Source: an uncultured Prevotella sp.
Lineage (GTDB): Bacteria; Bacteroidota; Bacteroidia; Bacteroidales; Bacteroidaceae
DNA length: 64,000 nucleotides
Direction of reading: 5' to 3'
Assembly: GCA_944319915.1 (NCBI GenBank)
Contig: CALUEY010000004.1
Coordinates: 90,133-154,132, forward strand
Of this stretch, positions 16,086 through 23,451 are shown in pieces. Position numbers and translations under genes: made by a program. Every line of letters begins with the position of its first letter. The first letter of the stretch is position 1. The notes below the pieces were generated by a model. The model saw nothing but the letters and a program-made list of their open reading frames with translations, did not search any database and was not told where the DNA came from.

Positions 16086-17099
16086 ATGAAAGACTTATCC
16101 AACTACGACCTTTCAGGTCACAACACTTTTGGCATAAAGGCCAGGTGCAGGCGGTTCATTGAGTTTTGCTCTGTGGCTGAGTTGCAGGAGGCACTTCGGG
16201 CGCTTACCGCTGCCGACAGGCCGCTGCTCATGCTTGGCGGAGGGAGCAACCTGCTGCTCACCGGCGACTTTGCAGGCACGGTGCTTCATTCTGCCATAAA
16301 GGGGATGAGCGTGCTTGACGAAGGCGACAGCGTGCTTGTGCGTGTTGGCAGCGGCGAGGTCTGGGATGACTTCGTGGCCATGTGTGTCGCCCGTGGCTGG
16401 CATGGGGCGGAGAACCTGTCGCTCATTCCGGGCGAGGTGGGCGCGAGCGCAGTGCAAAACATCGGTGCCTACGGTGTGGAGGCAAAGGACTTGATAAGCA
16501 CCGTTGAGGCTGTTGACATTGCCAGCGGAGGCATCGTTGCAATTGAAAATGGTGATTGCGGCTATGCTTACAGGCAGAGCCGCTTTAAGTCGGAGTGGGC
16601 TGGGCGCTATGTGGTGACCCATGTTACCTACCGCCTGGGCAAGCGGTTTAATCCCCGCCTTGATTATGGCAACATACGCTCAGAGTTGCATAAGCGCGGC
16701 ATAGGCGAGCCTACGGCAGCGCAGCTGAGGCAAACGATAATCGACATACGCAACGGCAAACTGCCCGACCCCAAGGTTGCAGGCAACGCCGGGAGCTTCT
16801 TCACCAACCCCATCGTAAGCCGTGAGAAGTATGATGAACTTGCTGAGCGCTATCCTCTCATGCCGCATTACGATGTAGGCGAGGGATGCGTAAAGGTGCC
16901 TGCCGGCTGGCTCATAGAGCAGTGCGGGTGGAAAGGCCGCTCGCTGGGTGCTGCTGGGGTACATCCTAAGCAGGCTCTCGTGCTCGTTAATCTCGGTGGG
17001 GCCACCGGGCAGGACGTCTTGCGCCTCTGCGAGTCAATACAGGGCGACGTGGCCAGCAAGTTCGGCATAACCTTGAAGCCGGAGGTCAACATAGTATGA
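16086..17099 (+). CDS. murB: UDP-N-acetylenolpyruvoylglucosamine reductase
   Basis: A 337-aa cytoplasmic FAD enzyme that reduces UDP-GlcNAc-enolpyruvate to UDP-MurNAc in peptidoglycan synthesis. N-terminal NTFGIKA and FAD-binding LMLGGGSNLLL, then the conserved IPGEVGASAVQNIGAYG. The GNAGSFFTNP segment carries the catalytic serine region, and the C-terminal glutamate motif (KPEVNIV) matches type I MurB. Length fits the type I family. Stop overlaps the start of the MBL-fold gene (ATGA). Confidence 0.95.
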   Translation: MKDLSNYDLSGHNTFGIKARCRRFIEFCSVAELQEALRALTAADRPLLMLGGGSNLLLTGDFAGTVLHSAIKGMSVLDEGDSVLVRVGSGEVWDDFVAMCVARGWHGAENLSLIPGEVGASAVQNIGAYGVEAKDLISTVEAVDIASGGIVAIENGDCGYAYRQSRFKSEWAGRYVVTHVTYRLGKRFNPRLDYGNIRSELHKRGIGEPTAAQLRQTIIDIRNGKLPDPKVAGNAGSFFTNPIVSREKYDELAERYPLMPHYDVGEGCVKVPAGWLIEQCGWKGRSLGAAGVHPKQALVLVNLGGATGQDVLRLCESIQGDVASKFGITLKPEVNIV

Positions 17100-17857
17100 A
17101 GCTAACATTTCTTGGCACAGGAGGCAGCTTCGGCACTCCCATGGTGGGCTGCCGGTGTGAGGCCTGCACAAGCGGAAACCCCAAGGATCGCCGCCTGCGC
17201 AGCTCGGCATTGCTCGAAACTGATGCCACTTGCCTGCTCATAGACTGCGGGCCCGACTTCAGGCAGCAGGCCTTGGGCATGCCTTTCAGGCGCATCGACG
17301 GTGTGCTTATTACCCATTCGCATTACGACCACGTAGGGGGAATAGACGACTTGCGGCCTTTCTGCAAGTTTGGCGGAATCGACCTCTACGCCGACAGCAT
17401 TGCCGCCGACCACCTGAGGCACTCCATGCCGTATTGCTTCGACAAGGACAAGTATCCCGGAGTGCCCGACATCCATCTCAATGTCATTGAGCCTCATAGA
17501 CATTTCTGCATAGGCGACGTAAGCATAATGCCCATAAGGGTGATGCACGGCAGCCTGCCAATACTCGGATATAGGTTTGGCTCGCTGGCCTACATAACCG
17601 ACATGAAGACTATCGACGATGCAGAGCTTCCATATCTCGCCGGCATAGAGGTGCTGGTTGTCAACGCCTTGCGCTTCGACCGGCCTCACCATTCTCACCA
17701 GCTTGTGGCCGATGCCATTTGCTTTGCGCGCCGCATAGGGGCGCGGCGTACGCTGCTAATGCATTCGTGCCACCATATAGGTTTGCACGATGAGGCCAAC
17801 AAGCGGTTGCCCGAAGGCTTCGAGATGGCATTTGACGGCCAAACAATCACCGTTTAA
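17096..17857 (+). CDS. MBL-fold metallo-hydrolase (PhnP/YycJ-like)
   Basis: A 253-aa cytoplasmic metallo-beta-lactamase-fold enzyme. It begins FLGTGGSFGTPMVGC and has the metal motif THSHYDHVGGIDDL, a YITDMK segment and a final MHSCHHIG. Two cysteines in CRCEACTSG, as in PhnP-like phosphodiesterases, may bind an extra metal. It is translationally coupled to murB. A cyclic phosphodiesterase role is plausible from family only. Confidence 0.85.
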   Translation: MKLTFLGTGGSFGTPMVGCRCEACTSGNPKDRRLRSSALLETDATCLLIDCGPDFRQQALGMPFRRIDGVLITHSHYDHVGGIDDLRPFCKFGGIDLYADSIAADHLRHSMPYCFDKDKYPGVPDIHLNVIEPHRHFCIGDVSIMPIRVMHGSLPILGYRFGSLAYITDMKTIDDAELPYLAGIEVLVVNALRFDRPHHSHQLVADAICFARRIGARRTLLMHSCHHIGLHDEANKRLPEGFEMAFDGQTITV

Positions 17858-17901
17858 CTGTTAAATAACAATAAAAGCAGCTGCATTCGGCTGCAATTTC
17901 A

Positions 17902-17931
17902 TTGCATATTGCAATAAACTTCGTACATTTG
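17902..17931 (+). promoter_or_regulatory. promoter of the candidate small RNA
   Basis: TTG at 17902-17904, 19-bp spacer, TACATTTG at 17924-17931. It is a full Bacteroidetes-type promoter in the gap after the MBL gene with no open reading frame behind it. Confidence 0.65.
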
Positions 17932-17936
17932 CAATG

Positions 17937-18001
17937 TGTTTTTCATAGTATTAGATTTAAGGTTAACAAAAGGTTGGAGTACAGCGGTACTCCTTTTTTT
18001 G
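17937..18001 (+). ncRNA. candidate small RNA of about 65 nt
   Basis: A consensus promoter (17902-17931) is followed within about 70 bp by an intrinsic terminator: stem GGAGTAC (17976-17982), loop AGCG, GTACTCC (17987-17993) and seven T. Between them lies about 40 nt of unstructured AT-rich sequence (17937-17975). The adjacent gene downstream is on the opposite strand, so this is not a leader. A terminated leader or the murB-operon terminator are alternatives, but the intervening promoter favours an independent transcript. The end positions are estimates. Confidence 0.6.
17976..18000 (+). terminator. intrinsic terminator
   Basis: 7-bp perfect stem with a 4-nt loop and a T7 tract on the plus strand; ends the candidate small RNA and any read-through from the murB operon. 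Confidence 0.85.
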
Positions 18002-18051
18002 TGCCTTTTGGGTTCTGGCCCGGTTATGTTGGCCATCCATGGCGGCCATGC

Positions 18052-19998
18052 TTACTGCTTGTTGGCAATCTTTTTCAGCACTTCTTTCAGTCCGGCAGAG
18101 TCCGACGGGCGCGGCGGGGTGCCCGGCACGATGCGCCCTTGGCGGTCGATGATTCTGTAAGTTGGGTAGCCGCTCACGCCGAGCACGCCCTCCACGGCAT
18201 CCTGCTGTGCTTGTGGCAAGTTGTAGTGAACGCAGTCTTTGCCGTTGAGGCCAAAGCGGGCTATGTTGGCTCGCCATGACTCGTCGCTTGAGCGGGAGCA
18301 TAGGTAGAGGAACACCACATCCATGCCATTGAGCGCCTTCTTCATTTCAGGCACGTGCTTCATCTCCTCCTTGCACGGCACACACCACGTTCCCCAAACG
18401 TCAACATAAATCATTCGTCCGCGGTAAGGAGCCGTTATGCAGTCGAGTATCTCCTTCCCGTCGGTCAGTGAGGCCAGTTTGGCAGTGTCTGCGGGCTGTG
18501 CATTAGGTGTGGACACGGCTTTGGCGTAGTCGGCAAACTTCTTGTTGCTGGCGAAGATGTAGTCGCGCAGCGCGGGCGTAGTTATGTTCCTCTTTGCCAT
18601 CTCGGTGAGTTCGGGTGTCAGTTGTTCGCCCATGTTCTCCAAGTCTGACGCGAAAAACCACGTAAGTGCCATGTCTTTGGTGAGGCGGCCCAGGCCCATG
18701 CCGTCTATTATGCGCAGGTTATTCCTTGCTATTTCTGTGCGTATCTTAGTGTTTATGGCAGGCCTGTAATAAAGCGCGCCTATGGCTTTCATTATGTCTT
18801 TGTGGTCCTCATAGTACCGTTGTGCCTCAAGGGCTGGCATGGAAGCCGCAATGCTGTCTATCTCCACGGCCTTGTCTACCAGTTTCCATTCCTCGTTTGT
18901 AAGGGCGTGCTGCCCCTGGCGCTCCATTTCCGAGGCCACCTTGCGCAGTAGGAGCGACGTGGAGCCTTGGCCGGCATATCCGGTGAGGCCGATGAAGTCT
19001 GAAAACAAGCAGAGCATATTGTCGTCGGCCATGTATGGTATGGTGGGGTTGAAATAGCTGCCGCGCATGAGAGTGTCCTTTGCCAAGCCAAATATCTCGG
19101 TCTTTGGTTGGTTGTATAGGTTCTGCGTAAGTCCGTAGGCAAAGGAGCTTTTTGCCTTGCCGCGTTGAAGGGCGGCCCATTTTGTAGAGAGCGTGGGGTG
19201 GCTCTGCGCAATGGAATCGGTTTGTGCAAGGCTTTCCGCGAGCATCGTTCCGGCCTTGCTGATATATTCCGTGAGCGTTAGCTGTTGGCTTTCGCCGTAA
19301 GATACGTACACTTTCTTCGGATTTGGGGCGCGCAGCAGCTCGTTGGAGAGGCGGGCGTTGCTGCCCATGACGAAGTACCTGCGGTGAGCCGGGTCGAGGA
19401 ATGCCGTGACGGTGTCGCCCGGCTCGGGATACAGATGTATGAAAGTCCTGCCGTGCTTCCGGCCGTTGTTGAGCAGCACCTCCAGCTCCATTATGCACGG
19501 CGCGGGCAGTGTGATTTCGGCCATGCCGGTGCTGTCGGGCGATATGTTGATTTGATTGCGCATGACGAAGAACTTGCTGTAGCTCAGTTGGGCGGAGCCT
19601 TGCTTGCTGCCCTTGGGCATGATGATTCTCACCATAACGCTGTCGAGTCTCTTGGGAATCTTGTCAGTGAACGGTGTAGGGTCGGCCTCGGGGTAATATG
19701 GCACGCTGCGGCCCGTAAGCTCGGAGCACTTGTGGGTTTTCCCGTTGATGGTGACATGGCCTTCGCCGAGGCTTACGTTGAGGGTTTCGCCATTGCGGTG
19801 GAGCGTCATGTTGCCGCTGCCCTGCGCGGCGCACTGCCATAGCTTGTTGTCGTAGACGGCAAAATCAGGGAAAAAACCAATGAGCCATTCGCCTGAGGCG
19901 TCGTCGCGCAACAGCTTTTCCTTTTCCCCGACGTAGCCCGCCGTTGCCGATTGCAGCAGTGCGAAAGCGAGGAAGAGAGTGGTAAATAATCTGTTCAT
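18052..19998 (-). CDS. TlpA-like thioredoxin-domain protein, exported
   Basis: A 648-aa protein with a signal peptide (LFTTLFLAFALLQSATA). The long N-terminal part has no motif I recognise and may contain a beta-rich domain as in Bacteroidetes TlpA relatives. The C-terminal thioredoxin domain has the redox motif WCVPC (cysteines at about 538 and 541) in VDVWGTWCVPCKEEM and the cis-Pro region GVSGYPTYRIID. Expected periplasmic thiol-disulfide reductase or related function. Start at 19998 because it opens the signal peptide. Confidence 0.82.
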   Translation of the reverse strand: MNRLFTTLFLAFALLQSATAGYVGEKEKLLRDDASGEWLIGFFPDFAVYDNKLWQCAAQGSGNMTLHRNGETLNVSLGEGHVTINGKTHKCSELTGRSVPYYPEADPTPFTDKIPKRLDSVMVRIIMPKGSKQGSAQLSYSKFFVMRNQINISPDSTGMAEITLPAPCIMELEVLLNNGRKHGRTFIHLYPEPGDTVTAFLDPAHRRYFVMGSNARLSNELLRAPNPKKVYVSYGESQQLTLTEYISKAGTMLAESLAQTDSIAQSHPTLSTKWAALQRGKAKSSFAYGLTQNLYNQPKTEIFGLAKDTLMRGSYFNPTIPYMADDNMLCLFSDFIGLTGYAGQGSTSLLLRKVASEMERQGQHALTNEEWKLVDKAVEIDSIAASMPALEAQRYYEDHKDIMKAIGALYYRPAINTKIRTEIARNNLRIIDGMGLGRLTKDMALTWFFASDLENMGEQLTPELTEMAKRNITTPALRDYIFASNKKFADYAKAVSTPNAQPADTAKLASLTDGKEILDCITAPYRGRMIYVDVWGTWCVPCKEEMKHVPEMKKALNGMDVVFLYLCSRSSDESWRANIARFGLNGKDCVHYNLPQAQQDAVEGVLGVSGYPTYRIIDRQGRIVPGTPPRPSDSAGLKEVLKKIANKQ

Positions 19999-20092
19999 GT
20001 CTTTGTTTTGTAGTTTTAGGCACAGTGCAAGGCAATGCAAACGGGCCAAAAGAAAGCTTGCTTTCAGTTTCCCGAGTGCAGCTTGGGTTATG

Positions 20093-20100
20093 CAAAGGTA
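20093..20100 (-). promoter_or_regulatory. -7 element upstream of the TlpA-like gene
   Basis: TACCTTTG on the minus strand, 95 bp upstream of the start at 19998. Confidence 0.5.
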
Positions 20101-20332
20101 TGATATTTCCGTGATAATGGCAGTGGATTTAGCGCGGCGTTAACTGTTTTTTTTGTTATTTTTACATTGGCGCAGTTGCCAAAATGTGCGAACCGTTTGG
20201 TAGGGCAGGCATAACCGTGTGCGGCGCACTGGCGTTGGCCATCCCGCATGAGCATGGAAAAACAGAGTTTTGAGACCACCTGTGGAATGGTTTTCACCGC
20301 CTGGGTAAATCATTGATAGTCAGTGTGTTTGC

Positions 20333-20420
20333 AAAACGGTCTGTTTTGCGTGGTGAAACGGCCCGTTTTGCGTCCTGAAACGTGCCGTTTTGCAACGCGA
20401 AACGGCACGTTTTGTCTTTC
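20333..20420. repeat. 22-bp tandem repeat locus B (4 units)
   Basis: Four exact 22-bp periods starting at 20333, 20355, 20377 and 20399. Cores are AAACGGTCTGTTTTG, AAACGGCCCGTTTTG, AAACGTGCCGTTTTG and AAACGGCACGTTTTG, so the third is the reverse-complement variant of the fourth. It sits in the 578-bp gap 19999-20576, which otherwise shows only the promoter above and a loose GTTAAC/GTTA inverted repeat near 20140. Confidence 0.92.
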
Positions 20421-20576
20421 CTTGGTTTCAGTTCGGGTTTTCCTGCCCGCTTTTGGCCGAACTCATCAACCCCAATCGGTCGTTATGACGCCAATCACAC
20501 TTATGGCCGATTTTGGTTTATGGCAGGCGTTCTTGCGGTAATGATGTGAGCGTGGGTGCAAGCCGGGCCGTGGCGC

Positions 20577-20837
20577 TCAGCGTTTCTTCCTGCTGCGGAA
20601 CAAGCTGCCATACTTGCCCATGAGCTTGCGCACGAGCATGAAAGTGTCGAAAGCGGTGATGCCGTTGCTTATGATGCTGGCCACAAGCTCACCTTTGGTG
20701 TTGGCTTTCTTCGGTACAAAAAGGCTGTTCCAAAGCCTGCCTATCTCCTCGTTCTTCTTGTGTATGTCGTTCAGAAGCTCGTCCTTGCGCCCCTGTATGT
20801 CGGCCAGCGTGTGGTATGTCCTGTGGTCTACAGTCAT
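20577..20837 (-). CDS. small coiled-coil protein, unknown function
   Basis: An 86-aa protein with a charged helical N-terminal half (DIQGRKDELLNDIHKKNEEI), a hydrophobic centre (LVASIISNGITAFDTFMLV) and a very basic C-terminus (RSRKKR). No signal peptide. It is 22 bp downstream of the holin-X-like gene on the same strand and part of a small envelope set with it and a YtxH protein. No family name recognised. Confidence 0.7.
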   Translation of the reverse strand: MTVDHRTYHTLADIQGRKDELLNDIHKKNEEIGRLWNSLFVPKKANTKGELVASIISNGITAFDTFMLVRKLMGKYGSLFRSRKKR

Positions 20838-20859
20838 CTTTATTTTGTTTTTGTTGGGG

Positions 20860-21210
20860 TTACTTGCTTAGCAGGATGCCCGTGATAAACCATATCAGCG
20901 GGCGGATTATGAGCGGCCTGCGCATGGCGAAGATGGCTATGAGCAGCAGCAGGAGCACGCCCGCCACTATGGCGAACGCGCAGGCAGTGCCTACGGCAGG
21001 CGAAATCCAGTATACAAAGGCGAACGAAAGGTAGAAAAGCACTGCGAGCACAAGCACCATCACGATGATGCTCAATGACAGTGCGGTGATGAGGCGCACC
21101 AATTTGTCGATTACATCGAACTTCAGGTATTCCTTCTGAAGTCCGATGTAATCTTTGAGTGTTTCAATGAGCCGTGCCAACGACTCAACGTTTTTGTCGC
21201 TTGATAACAT
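20860..21210 (-). CDS. holin-X-like membrane protein (PF07332 type)
   Basis: A 116-aa inner-membrane protein with an N-terminal amphipathic helix (LARLIETLKDYIGLQKEYLK) and two long hydrophobic helices (about 43-66 and 72-95), the layout of the Actinobacterial Holin-X / YqjE-like family, whose function is mostly unknown. It is located between YtxH-like and coiled-coil genes, a set often seen together in Bacteroidetes (inference from family knowledge). Confidence 0.75.
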   Translation of the reverse strand: MLSSDKNVESLARLIETLKDYIGLQKEYLKFDVIDKLVRLITALSLSIIVMVLVLAVLFYLSFAFVYWISPAVGTACAFAIVAGVLLLLLIAIFAMRRPLIIRPLIWFITGILLSK

Positions 21211-21455
21211 TAAGGGATGTTCTGTAAATTCTGATTCAATCGCAACGGAATGAGCATATCTTTATGTTTCGGTTGATTAATTAGCCCTGTCGGTGCCATT
21301 TTCCCAAGTCTCATCGGTCGCATACTTGCTATGCTCCCTCTTCAGCTTGCAGGCCGGCACTCGCTGTAACTAACTAATAGCCTCGGCATAATATATATGG
21401 CATCCCTTAAGCAGATGTTTGTTGGTGAATGCCTGCCCTGAGGCCAGGTAGCGCG

Positions 21456-21668
21456 TCAAGCCTCGGGGGCTGCCTCCTGGATGTTGTCAACAAGGTCGCC
21501 CACTTCCTTGCGGCTCAGCTTGATGTTGTGCTTAGCCATGAAGTCGTCTACTGCGTCAGTGATTTTCGCGCGTGTGTCCTTGCCCTTCTCAGGGGCCAGC
21601 AGCAATCCGAGAACCGCCCCGGCGATGGCTCCGCCGAGGAAAGCGCTGATATAACCTAAACTCTTCAT
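21456..21668 (-). CDS. YtxH domain-containing protein
   Basis: A 70-aa protein with one glycine-rich membrane helix (YISAFLGGAIAGAVLGLLLA) followed by PEKGKDTRAKI, the YtxH signature, and a charged helical tail. Stress-associated envelope proteins in Firmicutes share this fold; the role here is unknown. It is the first gene of the set and has its own promoter at 21709-21740. The 245-bp gap to the next gene (21211-21455) shows nothing I can name. Confidence 0.85.
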   Translation of the reverse strand: MKSLGYISAFLGGAIAGAVLGLLLAPEKGKDTRAKITDAVDDFMAKHNIKLSRKEVGDLVDNIQEAAPEA

Positions 21669-21708
21669 AATCTCTTTGTTTTAAATTAGACAATAAAATT
21701 CTGTTACG

Positions 21709-21740
21709 CAAAAATAGGAAAGTTTTTTGGAGTAAAGCAA
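21709..21740 (-). promoter_or_regulatory. promoter of the YtxH gene
   Basis: On the minus strand: TTGC (21737-21740), 20-bp spacer, TATTTTTG (21709-21716), 40 bp before the start. Confidence 0.65.
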
Positions 21741-21887
21741 TTTTTCCCGTCATTTTTTGTTAAAATACTGCGAAAAGCCCTATTTAACAAACTTTATGCG
21801 GGTTGCTGTTTTGCGTTTGGCTGATATTTTGTAATTTCGCAAAAATATTTTTCCACACACGAAAGTTTAATTTAAAAATAGGTGAAG

Positions 21888-22385
21888 ATGAAGAAGTACA
21901 TGGTGTTGTGCGCAGGATTTTGCGCCGCAATGGCTTTCACGAGCTGCAAATCGAGCGAAAGTGCTTATAAAAAGGCATACGAGAAGGCAAAGGCTCAGGA
22001 AACAGCGCAGCAGACTGCCCCCGAACCTGCCCAGACCGAGGCCAACGTGGTTGCCCCGCTCGTGGACAAACCAGCCACAGACACCCAGGTAGTAGATAAT
22101 TTGGACAATGTGCAGGTGCGCGAGGAGAAAGTGTCGCTTGTCAACGGCTCGGGGCTTAAGAGCTTCAGCGTTGTTGTAGGCTCTTTCTCGCTCAAGGCCA
22201 ATGCCGACGGCTTGCAGCAGAAGTTGCGCGAGTCGGGCTATGACGCCCAGGTGGTGAAGAACGACGAGCGCAATATGTACCGCGTAGTGGCCACCACGTT
22301 CGACAGCAAGGCCGATGCCGTTGCCAGCCGCAACGAGTTCCGCGCGCAGTATCCCGATGCGTGGCTGCTGTACAACGCACACTGA
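21888..22385 (+). CDS. SPOR-domain lipoprotein
   Basis: A 165-aa protein with lipobox (AFTSC), a Gln/Ala-rich linker and a C-terminal SPOR domain (FSVVVGSFSLKANADGLQQ, YDAQVVKNDERNMYRVVAT). SPOR domains bind denuded peptidoglycan glycans at division or remodelling sites. ATG at 21888 is preferred over the in-frame GTG two codons upstream. A near-consensus -7 (TAATTTCG, 21832-21839) lies upstream. Confidence 0.88.
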   Translation: MKKYMVLCAGFCAAMAFTSCKSSESAYKKAYEKAKAQETAQQTAPEPAQTEANVVAPLVDKPATDTQVVDNLDNVQVREEKVSLVNGSGLKSFSVVVGSFSLKANADGLQQKLRESGYDAQVVKNDERNMYRVVATTFDSKADAVASRNEFRAQYPDAWLLYNAH

Positions 22386-22403
22386 CGGACTGCGAGAAAA
22401 AAC

Positions 22404-22823
22404 GTGCCTGTGGCGAGGATTCTTTCCATAGATTACGGGAAAAAGCGAACGGGATTGGCGGTTACCGACCCTCTCCAGATTGTTCCGGGAGGGTTGGCAA
22501 CCGTCGCTACGTCGGCCTTGTTCGATTACTTGCGCGATTACGTGTCGCGTGAGGAGGTGGAGCGCATTGTCATCGGCGAGCCACGGCAGGCCAACGGCGA
22601 GCCGAGCGAGAACATGGGGCGCGTAAGGCAGTTTGTGGCAAGGTGGCGCAAGGCCATGCCGCAAATTCCCATTGAGTACTATGATGAGCGGTTTACCTCG
22701 GTGCTTGCCCATAGGGCCATGATCGATGGCGGCCTGGGCAAGATGGCTCGCCGCAACAAAGAGCTTGTTGACGAGATAAGCGCCACGATAATCCTGCGCG
22801 ACTATATGTCGGCGCGGCGTTGA
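22404..22823 (+). CDS. ruvX: Holliday junction resolvase-like protein YqgF/RuvX
   Basis: A 139-aa RNase H-fold protein. It begins with the metal-binding strand ILSIDYGKKRTGLAVTD, then VIGEPRQANGEPSE, YYDERFTSVLA and the terminal DEISATIILRDY with a conserved Asp. Expected in pre-16S rRNA 5' maturation (YqgF) or junction resolution. It starts with GTG 18 bp after the SPOR gene; a second GTG lies two codons later. Confidence 0.9.
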   Translation: MPVARILSIDYGKKRTGLAVTDPLQIVPGGLATVATSALFDYLRDYVSREEVERIVIGEPRQANGEPSENMGRVRQFVARWRKAMPQIPIEYYDERFTSVLAHRAMIDGGLGKMARRNKELVDEISATIILRDYMSARR

Positions 22824-22873
22824 GCCATGGCCGGGCAGGGCTGGCTAAAGGATAGTTATTAGATAAAGCAGAC

Positions 22874-23440
22874 ATGATATTACCTATATATATATACGGC
22901 CAACCGGTGTTGCGAAAGGTTGCCGAGGACATACCGGCGGACATGCCGGGGCTTGAAGAGCTTATTCAGGATATGTTTGAAACCCTCACGGAGTCGGAAG
23001 GCGTGGGGCTGGCAGCCCCGCAGGTGGGCAAGGCCATACGCGTGGTAGTGATAGACCTTGATGTGATTTCTGACGACCTGCCAGAGTACAAGGGCTTTCG
23101 CAAGGCTTTCATAAATCCCCACATAGTGGAGTATGACGATGCGAAGACAGACACTATGGAGGAAGGGTGCCTCAGCCTGCCGGCCATCCACGAGAACGTT
23201 ACCAGGCCCACACGCATCCACGTGCGTTACCTTGACGGCCAGTTGCAGGAGCATGACGAGTGGGTGGAGGGATACCTTGCCAGGGTGATGCAGCACGAGT
23301 TTGACCACCTTGAGGGCAAGATGTTCATCGACCGCATATCGCCGTTGCGCAAGCAGTTGATAAAGAGCAAGCTGCGCGCAGTGCAGCAGGGGCGTTTCCG
23401 TTGTGCTTACAGGACTAAGGTTGCCACGACGAGGAAGTAA
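22874..23440 (+). CDS. def: peptide deformylase
   Basis: A 188-aa metalloenzyme that removes the N-formyl group from nascent proteins. All three family motifs are intact: GVGLAAPQVG (43-52), EEGCLSLP with the metal cysteine, and QHEFDHLEG with the two metal histidines and catalytic glutamate. It lies 50 bp downstream of ruvX and 11 bp upstream of the TPR gene, likely one operon. Confidence 0.96.
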   Translation: MILPIYIYGQPVLRKVAEDIPADMPGLEELIQDMFETLTESEGVGLAAPQVGKAIRVVVIDLDVISDDLPEYKGFRKAFINPHIVEYDDAKTDTMEEGCLSLPAIHENVTRPTRIHVRYLDGQLQEHDEWVEGYLARVMQHEFDHLEGKMFIDRISPLRKQLIKSKLRAVQQGRFRCAYRTKVATTRK

Positions 23441-23451
23441 GGGCTTCCGCC

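Noticed and set aside
20333-20420. CRISPR array
   Set aside because: Units are contiguous 22-mers without unique spacers, and no cas genes are in the window.
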